A DNA stretch of 14,842 nucleotides from positions 1 to 14,842 of the forward strand of contig JALRKU010000112.1 in assembly GCA_023254755.1 (NCBI GenBank). Direction: 5' to 3'. This document shows positions 6,673-12,488 of this stretch, one piece after another. The stretch's first letter is position 1, and each line of letters starts with the position of its first letter. The notes below the pieces were generated by a model, which saw nothing but the letters and a program-made list of their open reading frames with translations, was not told where the DNA came from and did no database searches. Made by a program: the position numbers and the translations under genes. Source of the stretch: Aeromicrobium sp. Its GTDB lineage: Bacteria > Actinomycetota > Actinomycetes > Propionibacteriales > Nocardioidaceae.

Positions 6673-8220
6673 ATGCACACCGTGACGACGTACGACGACC
6701 TCCCACCCGAGGACCCCTACGGCGCCGTCGTCACCCCACTCCACCCCCACGCCAACACCGCCGCCGAAGCCTCCCTCATCGCCAGCGTCATCGCCGAACC
6801 CGAACGCGCCCACGACCTCCTCCAGCTCGTCGACGGCGCCGACTTCTACGAACCCCGCCACGAGATGGTCTGGGACACCATCGCCCGCGTCGTCGCCGAC
6901 GGCCTCATCCCCGACGGCGCCACCCTCCTCGAACAGCTCCGCACCCAAGGCGACCTCGCCAAGGCCCGCCTCCACGACTTCACCATCACCACCACCGGCG
7001 CACACCCACCCCAAGCCCCCGGCTACGCCCACGCCATCCGCACCGCCGCGATCGCCCGCCGAACCGCCGCCACCATCACCCGCGCCCAACAGCACATCCA
7101 GGCCGCCACCAGCCCCGAACAGCTCGAAGACGCCCTCTCCGGCGTCATGGACGCCGTCGACCACGGCCTCAAAGTCCTCTGGTCCGACGGCCCCACCACC
7201 ATCCCCCTCCACACCGACCTCGCCTGGCTCACCACCGGCCAAGCCCCCGTCGTCGACCCACCCACCTGGGTCCGCATGGCCAACGGCCACCACCTCTTCT
7301 ACGCCGGCCGCGTCAACGGCATCTTCGGCGACCCCGAAGCCGCCAAGACCTGGCTCGCCATGGTCGGCGCCGTCGAAGCCCTCACCGCCGGCCAACGCGC
7401 CGCCTTCATCGACGTCGACCACAACGGCGCCCAGATCATCACCGAACGCCTCATGCTTCTCGGCGCCAACCCCCTCGACCTCGCAGACCCCGCACGCTTC
7501 CAGCTCCACGAACCCGACGACGGCGACGCCCTCCGCACCACCATCCGCCACCTCGTCACCTGGCAACCCGCCTACGTCGTCCTCGACTCCATCGGCGAAA
7601 TGATGCCCATGCTCGGCATCAAGTCCGTCGACAACGACGAACTCTCCGGCGCACTGCGCACCACCGCCACTGCCCTCGCCAACACCGGCGCCTGCGTCGT
7701 CACCATCGACCACCTCCCCAAGTCCACCGAGTCACGCACCAGCGGCTTCGCCATCGGCGGCACCGCCAAGAAGCGCGCCATCGACGGCTCCTACATCCAC
7801 GCCGACGCCACCGTCCCACCCGCCCCCGGACACCACGGCAAGATCCTCCTCCGCATCGAGAAGGACCGCCCCGGCCGCCTCCGCGAACACGCCCGCGGCA
7901 AGTTCATCGGCACCTTCGGCATCGACTCCACCCACCACGGCGTCACCACCATCTCCATCGACCAGGACTCCCCCATCACCGACACCGGAGTCTTCCGCCC
8001 CACCGAGCTCATGGAGAAGATCTCCCGCTTCGTCGAAGACCACGACAACGCCACCTTCAACGACATCGCCGACGCCGTCACCGGCAAGGAACGCACCATC
8101 CGAGCAGCCATCAAGGCACTCGTCGAAGAGCAGTTCATGAGCACCCACAAGGGCCCCCGCAACAGCACCCGACACCACGTCATCGCCCACTACCGACAGG
8201 CCGAAGATGACTCACTCTGA
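6673..8220 (+). CDS. DnaB-N / RecA-fold replicative helicase-like ATPase
   Basis: 515 residues; GAGGAAG lies 8 bases before the ATG (a GTG at 6682 is an alternative). Residues about 28-125 resemble the DnaB helicase N-terminal helical domain (AEASLIASVIAEPERAHDLL, DFYEPRHEMVWDTI, TLLEQLRTQGDL). Residues about 195-400 are a RecA/RepA-like (AAA_25 type) ATPase: Walker A GDPEAAKT (219-226), Walker B VVLDSIGE (302-309) and a TIDHLPK motif (344-350) like the 'DH' step of RepA-type hexameric helicases. Residues about 440-505 look like a winged helix (TFNDIADAVTGKERTIRAAI). The Walker A has Ala where Gly normally precedes Lys. The likely role is unwinding DNA at the phage origin. A RepA-like initiator-helicase is an alternative, supported by the repeat array 275 bases downstream. 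Confidence 0.82.
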   Translation: MHTVTTYDDLPPEDPYGAVVTPLHPHANTAAEASLIASVIAEPERAHDLLQLVDGADFYEPRHEMVWDTIARVVADGLIPDGATLLEQLRTQGDLAKARLHDFTITTTGAHPPQAPGYAHAIRTAAIARRTAATITRAQQHIQAATSPEQLEDALSGVMDAVDHGLKVLWSDGPTTIPLHTDLAWLTTGQAPVVDPPTWVRMANGHHLFYAGRVNGIFGDPEAAKTWLAMVGAVEALTAGQRAAFIDVDHNGAQIITERLMLLGANPLDLADPARFQLHEPDDGDALRTTIRHLVTWQPAYVVLDSIGEMMPMLGIKSVDNDELSGALRTTATALANTGACVVTIDHLPKSTESRTSGFAIGGTAKKRAIDGSYIHADATVPPAPGHHGKILLRIEKDRPGRLREHARGKFIGTFGIDSTHHGVTTISIDQDSPITDTGVFRPTELMEKISRFVEDHDNATFNDIADAVTGKERTIRAAIKALVEEQFMSTHKGPRNSTRHHVIAHYRQAEDDSL

Positions 8221-8485
8221 TCACCACCGCCCCGGCACCACATGGCTCGTCACCGAGCGCACCGCACCCGCCTGGCAGGCCGTCCTCGACACCTTCGAGT
8301 GCGACCGCTGGTACCCGCTCGACGACGTCGTCAAGGTCATGCGCGACGCCGGCCAGCTCGCCAACCGAACCGTCGAGAACCACCTCGCCAGCGCCTCACG
8401 ACGCGGCTGGATCAACCGCTCCAAGCGCCTCGTCCGAGTCATCCGACCCGACCTCATCCAAGCCCAGCTGGAGGCACTCCGATGA
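8207..8485 (+). CDS. Small winged-helix DNA-binding protein
   Basis: 92 residues. The ATG at 8207 lies inside the helicase gene, giving a 14-bp overlap. Residues about 36-80 form a winged helix: YPLDDVVKVMRDAGQLANRTVENHLASASRRGWINRSKRLVRV read as helix, turn, recognition helix (NRTVENHLASA) and basic wing. It resembles the wHTH proteins that accompany phage helicases, and also the C-terminal part of the helicase just upstream. The ACTGTCGCCC array starts only 10 bases after its stop, so it is a natural candidate to bind that array as an initiator, helicase loader or autoregulator. That link is inference from position. No ATPase motif is present. Confidence 0.75.
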   Translation: MTHSDHHRPGTTWLVTERTAPAWQAVLDTFECDRWYPLDDVVKVMRDAGQLANRTVENHLASASRRGWINRSKRLVRVIRPDLIQAQLEALR

Positions 8486-8661
8486 CCCTCCACGACTGTC
8501 GCCCCCACTGTCGCCCCACTGTCGCCCAGAGGCCCATCCAGCAGCCGGCGAGACGACTGTCGCCCGGCCCACCCCTCCCTCCGGGTGGGCGACAGTCACC
8601 GAGCCCCACCGCCACTGTCGCCCCGACCGTCTCCCGAACCACCCTCAGGAGCACCCGATGA
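8482..8661 (+). CDS. Small ORF spanning the ACTGTCGCCC repeat array
   Basis: 59 residues if translated, starting in an ATGA overlap (8482) with GGAGG 7 bases upstream (8470-8474) and ending in an ATGA overlap with the next gene. The predicted protein is low-complexity, rich in Arg, Pro, Thr and Ser, with two C-R-P steps, and resembles nothing I know. The DNA repeats fall in all three frames relative to this ORF, so the sequence is conserved as DNA and not as protein. It may be translated mainly to keep ribosome coupling across the array, or not at all. Confidence 0.35.
   Translation: MTLHDCRPHCRPTVAQRPIQQPARRLSPGPPLPPGGRQSPSPTATVAPTVSRTTLRSTR
8495..8635 (+). repeat. Iteron-like array of ACTGTCGCCC (candidate origin or operator)
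   Basis: Six exact copies of the 10-mer ACTGTCGCCC: direct at 8495-8504, 8507-8516, 8518-8527, 8556-8565 and 8614-8623, and inverted (GGGCGACAGT) at 8587-8596. A degenerate seventh, ACCGTCTCCC (8 of 10), is at 8626-8635. The first three are spaced 12 and 11 bp start to start, about one helical turn, so bound proteins would sit on one face. The array lies directly after a helicase gene and a winged-helix gene. Iteron arrays beside the initiator gene are a hallmark of theta-replicating plasmid and phage origins; an operator for the winged-helix protein is the main alternative. No AT-rich unwinding tract is visible next to it. Confidence 0.75.
8555..8597. other. Bulged hairpin inside the repeat array
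   Basis: GACTGTC (8555-8561) pairs with GACAGTC (8591-8597). Directly inside, GCCCACCC (8567-8574) pairs with GGGTGGGC (8583-8590), leaving a 5-nt one-sided bulge (8562-8566) and an 8-nt loop: 15 base pairs in all. An alternative fold pairs the whole repeat copies as 11 bp (8555-8565 with 8587-8597). The structure could act in single-stranded DNA or RNA. It separates the direct copies on its left from the last copy on its right. Confidence 0.55.
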
Positions 8662-9293
8662 ACGAGCCCGACCCCATGCCGTGCACGACCTGCGGGGAAC
8701 CCCACACGAAGTGCTCCGCCCACACCCGATCGGGTCGCCCGTGCGGCCAGAAGCCGATGGCCGGCCAGCGGGTCTGCCGGATGCACGGCGGCTCGGCTCC
8801 ACAGTCCCTCGCTGCGGCCGAGCGTCGTGGCCAGGAGCGGTCGGCGCTGCTCGCGATGGAGTCGTTCGGGGTGCCGGTCGAGGTCGACCCGCACACGGCG
8901 CTGCTGCAGGAGCTGCACCGCACCGCCGGTGCTGTCGCCTGGCTGGGCGCGATCGTCGCCGACCTGGACCAGGACGACGTCGTGTGGGGTCGCACGCGGG
9001 TGAAGACCGGTGGTGACGACGCGGGCACGACGCATGAGGCCGGCGCGAACGTGTGGGTGCGGCTGTGGCAGGAGGAGCGGCGGCACCTCGTCGCGGTGTC
9101 GGCCGCGTGCGTGAAGGCCGGGATCGAGGAGCGTCGGATCCAGGTCGTCGAGGCGCAGGCGGTGCTGCTGGCGGGGACGGTGTCGCGGATCCTCGAGCGG
9201 CTCGACTTGTCGGATGTTCAGCGGGGTCTGGTGGCGGTGGTGGTGCCTGAGGAGTTGCGGGCGACTGCCGAGCTGGAGGCGCGAGCGTCATGA
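8658..9293 (+). CDS. Zinc/HGG-motif protein, possible small terminase subunit
   Basis: 211 residues; AGGAG 6 bases before the ATG. The N-terminus is Cys/His-rich: C9-x2-C12, C19-x2-H22, C29 and C40-R-M-H43-G-G-S-A-P. The 'C-x(n)-G-x-x-C-R-x-H-G-G-x-x-P' signature is common in actinophage proteins and suggests a zinc-stabilised DNA-binding module. The rest is helical, including WVRLWQEERRHLVAVSAACV and a long amphipathic helix, suited to oligomer formation. Proteins of this layout are sometimes annotated as small terminase subunits, but here the large subunit is 3.2 kb downstream, so the role is uncertain. Codons after about 8800 switch to G-ending, unlike the C-ending helicase gene upstream. 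Confidence 0.7.
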   Translation: MNEPDPMPCTTCGEPHTKCSAHTRSGRPCGQKPMAGQRVCRMHGGSAPQSLAAAERRGQERSALLAMESFGVPVEVDPHTALLQELHRTAGAVAWLGAIVADLDQDDVVWGRTRVKTGGDDAGTTHEAGANVWVRLWQEERRHLVAVSAACVKAGIEERRIQVVEAQAVLLAGTVSRILERLDLSDVQRGLVAVVVPEELRATAELEARAS

Positions 9294-9895
9294 GCCGGCT
9301 CGCCATCGCAGACCCGCCTTACCCGCCCCAGCTCGCCGAGCGACGTGACCGCGTCGACGGCCCGCTGCGCATCACGACGCGATCGCGGGCACGCCGCTGG
9401 TACGGCGACGGCACCCGTCCAGCCGACGAGACCCCGGCCGACTTCCACCCCGCCGCCGGCGAGTGGGACGACCCAGCACGACACCGCGCGCTGCTCGAGC
9501 AGCTGCACGACGAGTTCGACGGGTGGGCGATCGCGACCAGCCCCGATGGCCTCGAGGTCTACCGGCCGCTCCCGCTCTCCTGCCGCGTCATGGCGTGGAT
9601 CAAGCCCAACAGCATCCCGGGCGGCCACCGTCTCAAGTCGACCTGGGAGCCCGTGATCGTGCGCGTCCCCGAGTCACGGCAGAACCGCCGTGGCGGGCAG
9701 GTCAACGACACCCTCATCGCCGGCACGCCCTACGGCCGCCGGTTCGCCGGCGCGAAGCCCGACGCCTGGACCCACTGGGTGCTCGACGCCCTCGGCTACG
9801 ACCCCGATGAGGACTCCGTCGTCGACATGTTCCCCGGCTCGGGCGCCGTCACGGCAGCCATCAGCCGCATGCCCATCCCGATCGACCAGCTGTGA
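9290..9895 (+). CDS. DNA methyltransferase, DPPY type (probable N6-adenine, beta class)
   Basis: 201 residues, ATGA overlap with the previous gene. Motif IV D8-P-P-Y11 sits at the N-terminus and the AdoMet-binding motif I, VVDMFPGSGAV (F181-P-G-S-G185), at the C-terminus. This order (catalytic motif first, AdoMet motif last) defines the beta class. MAWIKPNSIPGGHR (101-114) and GAKPDAWTHWVLDALGY fit the surrounding motifs. DPPY enzymes usually methylate adenine N6; N4-cytosine is possible. It is short, leaving little room for a target recognition domain, which in this class lies between the motifs. No restriction enzyme gene is visible, so it is an orphan enzyme. Likely roles are protection from host restriction or marking of phage DNA. 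Confidence 0.85.
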   Translation: MSRLAIADPPYPPQLAERRDRVDGPLRITTRSRARRWYGDGTRPADETPADFHPAAGEWDDPARHRALLEQLHDEFDGWAIATSPDGLEVYRPLPLSCRVMAWIKPNSIPGGHRLKSTWEPVIVRVPESRQNRRGGQVNDTLIAGTPYGRRFAGAKPDAWTHWVLDALGYDPDEDSVVDMFPGSGAVTAAISRMPIPIDQL

Positions 9896-9914
9896 CCAAC
9901 GAGAGGAACCACGC

Positions 9915-10136
9915 ATGACCGACACCACCAAGAAGCCTGCGTCGCCGCGGCTGCAGCACGTCGTCGTCCACACCAAAGCCGCGACCGGCGGACCGGACGA
10001 GTTCGACGACGTCCACGTCTTCGGCACCGAGCTCGAAGCCCTGCGCTACATGCTCGGCAAGCCCGACCTCGTCTACGCCGCCGTCCCCCACGGGGCGTCG
10101 GTGCGTGAGGCGCTGGCTGGCGGTGAGCCTGCATGA
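9915..10136 (+). CDS. Small hypothetical protein
   Basis: 73 residues; AGAGGA (9902-9907) lies 7 bases before the ATG at 9915. The frame extends upstream through the methyltransferase gene, but the ribosome binding site favours this start. It has a basic N-terminus (TDTTKKPASPRL), then short beta strands (QHVVVHTKAA, DVHVFGTELEAL) and a helix (ALRYMLGKPDLVYAAV). No Cys, membrane segment or known motif. It ends in an ATGA overlap with the next gene. It restarts translation after a 19-bp gap, the first since the helicase region. Confidence 0.55.
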   Translation: MTDTTKKPASPRLQHVVVHTKAATGGPDEFDDVHVFGTELEALRYMLGKPDLVYAAVPHGASVREALAGGEPA

Positions 10137-10441
10137 CCTACCGCCAGATCAAGCTCTCCACGGGCGCCACCGGACCCGGCTGGCAGGCCTTCGACATCAT
10201 CGCCGAGGTCACCGATGCCGACTACGAGTGGTCGACCACCGCGATCCTGCGGCGCCCCTCGGACGGCGCCCTGTTCTACGTCACGGACAGCGGCTGCTCG
10301 TGCTACGGCTTCGGCGAGAACATCGACGTGTCGGACTTGCAGCCTGTCCGGTCGATCAACGAGGCAGTCCGGAAGGTGGACCCGGGCGAGCAGGAGCGCC
10401 TGCGCCGGTCCGTCGCGTTGAACGAGGCGGTGTACCGGTGA
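10133..10441 (+). CDS. Hypothetical phage protein with DSGCSC motif
   Basis: 102 residues, ATGA overlap. The centre reads ILRRPSDGALFYVTDSGCSC followed by YGFGE, with C55-S-C57. A 'D-x-G-C-S-C ... F-E' step of this kind occurs in a family of short actinophage proteins of unknown function. Before it lies a beta-rich region (FDIIAEVTDADYEWSTTAIL); after it a helix with SINEAVRKVDPGEQERLRRS. The two cysteines are cytosolic and might bind metal or be redox-active, but nothing else supports a specific activity. Confidence 0.6.
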   Translation: MTYRQIKLSTGATGPGWQAFDIIAEVTDADYEWSTTAILRRPSDGALFYVTDSGCSCYGFGENIDVSDLQPVRSINEAVRKVDPGEQERLRRSVALNEAVYR

Positions 10442-10977
10442 GCGCGGCGTTCCGGATCCAGGGCGCCGACGGCGCCGATGGTGACGCCCTGGACCTCGAC
10501 GAGCTCGAGCGGATCGCGCGGGCAGCGACACCGGGGCCGTGGGAGGCGCGGCCGCCACACGGCTGGCCGGTACGTGACGACGGCTGGGACGAGTTCCTGA
10601 TATTCCACGGACCTGACACGTCCGACACGATCACACCCGGCGGTGGCGAGCACGGCGACTACGGACTCACCGCGGAGGACGCCGCACACATTGCAACCTT
10701 CGACCCCCAGGCCGTGCTCGCGCTAATCGAGCGGGTCCGGGTGGCCGAGGCCGAGCGTGACACGGCGGTCCTGCAGCGTGACGAGATCAAGGCAGAGCGC
10801 AACAAGGTCCGTTCCTCGCGTGCCGAACTGGCCACCGAGCGTGACGAGGCGCTGGCGACGGTCGAGCGGGTGCGGGCGGTGTACGGCGATCGCTTCACGG
10901 GGCCTATCAGCGGCACGGTCATGGAGTGGGTGCCAGCTGACGAACTCCGTGCCGCGCTGGACGGGGGCCGAGCATGA
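10438..10977 (+). CDS. Ea22-like phage protein with coiled coil
   Basis: 179 residues, GTG start in a GTGA overlap. The N-terminal half has the ATPGPWE signature (30-36) and, after a variable stretch, AEDAAHIATFDPQAVLALIERV (79-100). Together these are typical of Ea22-like accessory proteins in phages. Residues about 98-147 are a strongly charged heptad-like region (RVAEAERDTAVLQRDEIKAE and onward), a probable coiled coil for dimerisation. The C-terminal end (WVPADELRAAL) is a short helix. Ea22 comes from the early region of phage lambda and its function is not established. Codon use is more G-ending than in the neighbours downstream. Confidence 0.7.
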   Translation: MSAAFRIQGADGADGDALDLDELERIARAATPGPWEARPPHGWPVRDDGWDEFLIFHGPDTSDTITPGGGEHGDYGLTAEDAAHIATFDPQAVLALIERVRVAEAERDTAVLQRDEIKAERNKVRSSRAELATERDEALATVERVRAVYGDRFTGPISGTVMEWVPADELRAALDGGRA

Positions 10978-11168
10978 CCGCCGCCCTCATCACCGCCATC
11001 GCCACAGCCGCCTGGCTCCCCCTCGCCTACGCCATCGGACACGACCGCGGCGCCAAGCACGCACACCAGCTCCACGCCGACCACGACCGGTACGAGACCG
11101 ACCTCGCCGCGACCGAGAAGCGCGTCGACGCAGCACTCACCCGCCTCACCAGGAGGAAGCACCCGTGA
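10974..11168 (+). CDS. Small one-span membrane protein with coiled coil
   Basis: 64 residues, ATGA overlap on the left and GTGA overlap on the right. Residues 2-22 (TAALITAIATAAWLPLAYAIG) are hydrophobic and long enough for one membrane span; the rest (HDRGAKHAHQLHADHDRYET and on) is charged, His-rich and helical. The topology with a short exterior N-terminus and a cytoplasmic basic tail (TRLTRRKHP) is expected. It could be a membrane-anchored accessory peptide. It sits in an early/accessory cluster and not next to a lysin, so holin is a weak alternative. Confidence 0.55.
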   Translation: MTAALITAIATAAWLPLAYAIGHDRGAKHAHQLHADHDRYETDLAATEKRVDAALTRLTRRKHP

Positions 11169-11971
11169 CCGACACCCGCCTCGACCTCCACGCCTACATC
11201 ACCCAGCTCACCCGCTGGCACACCCACCGCGAACCCCGCAGCTACGACGACGGCGGCACCCGCTGGACCGACGACCACATCACCCAACAGCCACCCCTCA
11301 TCGACCAAGTCCTCGGCACCGTCGGCACCCGCGGCCAAGGCGGCGAGATCGGCACCACCGCACCCACCTCCAAGCCCACCGCCAACCTCGACGCCATCGA
11401 CTGCGGCATCCGCATCGACCTCGCCGCCGCACGCTGGATCCGCGACCTCGGCGAAGACGACCCCGGCGACACCATCGCCTGCGTCCTCCAGCTCCACGGC
11501 CTCACCGCCTCAGTCCACCGCTGCACCCGCACCACCGGCCGCCGCGGCCTCGACTGCTGCACCTGGCACGCCATCGAGGTCGACGTCCGCTCCTGGTGGA
11601 TCCAGGCCCGCGTGCTCTCCGGCTGGGAGACCGCGTCACGCCGCCTCGACGGCACCTGCCCGCTGTGCGGGGTCCGCGGCGACGTCCGGGTCCGGTACTC
11701 GTCCGGCGTCGGCACCTGCATGGCCTGCCACGAGGTGTGGGGTCCGGACACGATCGGCCTGCTGGCCGACCACATGCGCGCCGAAGCTGAGGAGGAGCGG
11801 TTCGTGCCGAAGCCGGGCCCGGTGCTGTGCCGGCCGGTCGAGGGCGAGCTGGAGTGGCCGCTGTTCCGGATGATGCTGTGCCCGGACTGCGGGTCGTCGC
11901 GGTGCGTGAAGGCGCAGGAACAGCCAGTCGGCCGGCTGACCGACCACCAGAGTCACCAGCGGGTGGGATGA
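11165..11971 (+). CDS. Two-part protein with C-terminal zinc ribbon, unknown function
   Basis: 268 residues, GTG start with AGGAGG (11151-11156) 8 bases upstream. Residues 1-160 are a helical domain (LDLHAYITQLTRWHT, PPLIDQVLGTVG, IRIDLAAARWIRDLG, WHAIEVDVRSWWIQARVLSG) of the kind found in actinophage proteins that carry a domain of unknown function. Residues 165-188 form a classic zinc ribbon, C165-P-L-C168 ... C185-M-A-C188. A second cysteine group, C239-P-D-C242 ... C247, lies near the end. The first part is written with C-ending codons and the part from the ribbon on with G-ending codons. Nucleic-acid or protein binding is likely; no catalytic motif is seen. Confidence 0.65.
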   Translation: MTDTRLDLHAYITQLTRWHTHREPRSYDDGGTRWTDDHITQQPPLIDQVLGTVGTRGQGGEIGTTAPTSKPTANLDAIDCGIRIDLAAARWIRDLGEDDPGDTIACVLQLHGLTASVHRCTRTTGRRGLDCCTWHAIEVDVRSWWIQARVLSGWETASRRLDGTCPLCGVRGDVRVRYSSGVGTCMACHEVWGPDTIGLLADHMRAEAEEERFVPKPGPVLCRPVEGELEWPLFRMMLCPDCGSSRCVKAQEQPVGRLTDHQSHQRVG

Positions 11972-11978
11972 TCGACCC

Positions 11979-12347
11979 ATGCAGCAGTTCCTCGACATCC
12001 TCGACGCACGCGCCAAGCTCCACGACTACGGCAAGCCCGACTTCGAACTCGAGCACAACGGTGTGCGTCTGACGATCAGCGTGCAGACACGGGACGACTT
12101 CGACTCCGCTCCAGCTGCCATCGCCGAGGCCCAGGGACTGGCCGCCGATCTACTGGCCGTCCCCGGCTGGGTCGCAGTCAGCGACGCCACGATCGGCGCG
12201 ACTATCAGCGTCGTCCCTCCTCGACCTCGGGCTACGACAACCCGCTGGCACGGGCTCGTGAAGCTGAACCTCGTCACCGACCGTGCGTTGGCGGAGTCGG
12301 CCGACGAGATCGTTCCGTTCCGCCGCATCGACGGCTTCAGCGAGTAG
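11979..12347 (+). CDS. Hypothetical protein
   Basis: 122 residues, ATG at 11979, 7 bases after the preceding stop. The protein begins with a helix (QQFLDILDARAKLHDYG), then beta segments (FELEHNGVRLTISVQTRD), an Ala-rich helix (APAAIAEAQGLAADLLAVPG), a beta-rich stretch (WVAVSDATIGATISVVPPRP) and an end (GLVKLNLVTDRALAESADE). No family is recognised. It has no strong ribosome binding site; the upstream GGTGGGATGAT could serve as a weak one or as part of a promoter for leaderless initiation. It is the last gene before the packaging module and is followed by a 141-bp gap. Confidence 0.6.
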   Translation: MQQFLDILDARAKLHDYGKPDFELEHNGVRLTISVQTRDDFDSAPAAIAEAQGLAADLLAVPGWVAVSDATIGATISVVPPRPRATTTRWHGLVKLNLVTDRALAESADEIVPFRRIDGFSE

Positions 12348-12350
12348 TCC

Positions 12351-12399
12351 TTCCGAACCATCTTCGGCGCGGCGCTTGCATTCCGACGATCCTTCGGTG
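12351..12399. promoter_or_regulatory. 30-bp-spaced imperfect direct repeat upstream of terminase, candidate operator
   Basis: Two 19-bp units at 12351-12369 and 12381-12399 share TTCCGA-N6-TTCGG-Y-G and start exactly 30 bp apart, about three helical turns. Each is also a partial dyad (CCGAA-N5-TTCGG in the first; CCGA-N7-TCGG in the second). They lie 4 bases after the stop of the previous gene, in the only real gap before the late genes. A very weak promoter-like pair, TTGCAT (12376-12381) and CACACT (12400-12405), brackets the second unit with an 18-bp spacer. An operator for the late operon is inferred. Confidence 0.4.
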
Positions 12400-12434
12400 C
12401 ACACTGGCCACGCAGTTCTCGCGCGCCCAAAACC

Positions 12435-12465
12435 AGCCCGTCGACCCAGCCCGGTCCGACGGGCT
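12435..12465 (+). terminator. Terminator-like hairpin before the large terminase gene
   Basis: AGCCCGTCG (12435-12443) pairs perfectly with CGACGGGCT (12457-12465), 9 bp with a 13-nt loop, preceded by CCAAAACC and followed by TCGTCGTT with only short T runs. Hairpins of this AGCCCG/CGGGCT type are common between actinophage genes. It ends 24 bases before the terminase GTG. It may end early transcripts or be part of the terminase leader. Confidence 0.45.
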
Positions 12466-12488
12466 TCGTCGTTCCCGGGAGGCCGCCG

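Noticed and set aside
6565..7713. A 382-codon minus-strand frame
   Set aside because: Antisense to the helicase gene; almost only Gly, Val, Asp, Glu and Ala, as expected opposite C-ending codons.
8495..8635. CRISPR array
   Set aside because: Repeat units are only 10 bp, spacing is irregular, one copy is inverted and there are no cas genes.
8400..9300. A composition skew flip as proof of a replication origin
   Set aside because: The skew also alternates at 10.1-11.0 kb, 11.65 kb and 12.5 kb, so it follows gene modules and does not by itself mark an origin.
10974..11168. Holin
   Set aside because: A single hydrophobic segment is compatible, but there is no lysin nearby and the gene lies in an early/accessory run.
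12376..12405. A firm late promoter
   Set aside because: Each hexamer (TTGCAT, CACACT) matches consensus at only about three of six positions, so it is kept only as a hypothesis with the direct repeats.
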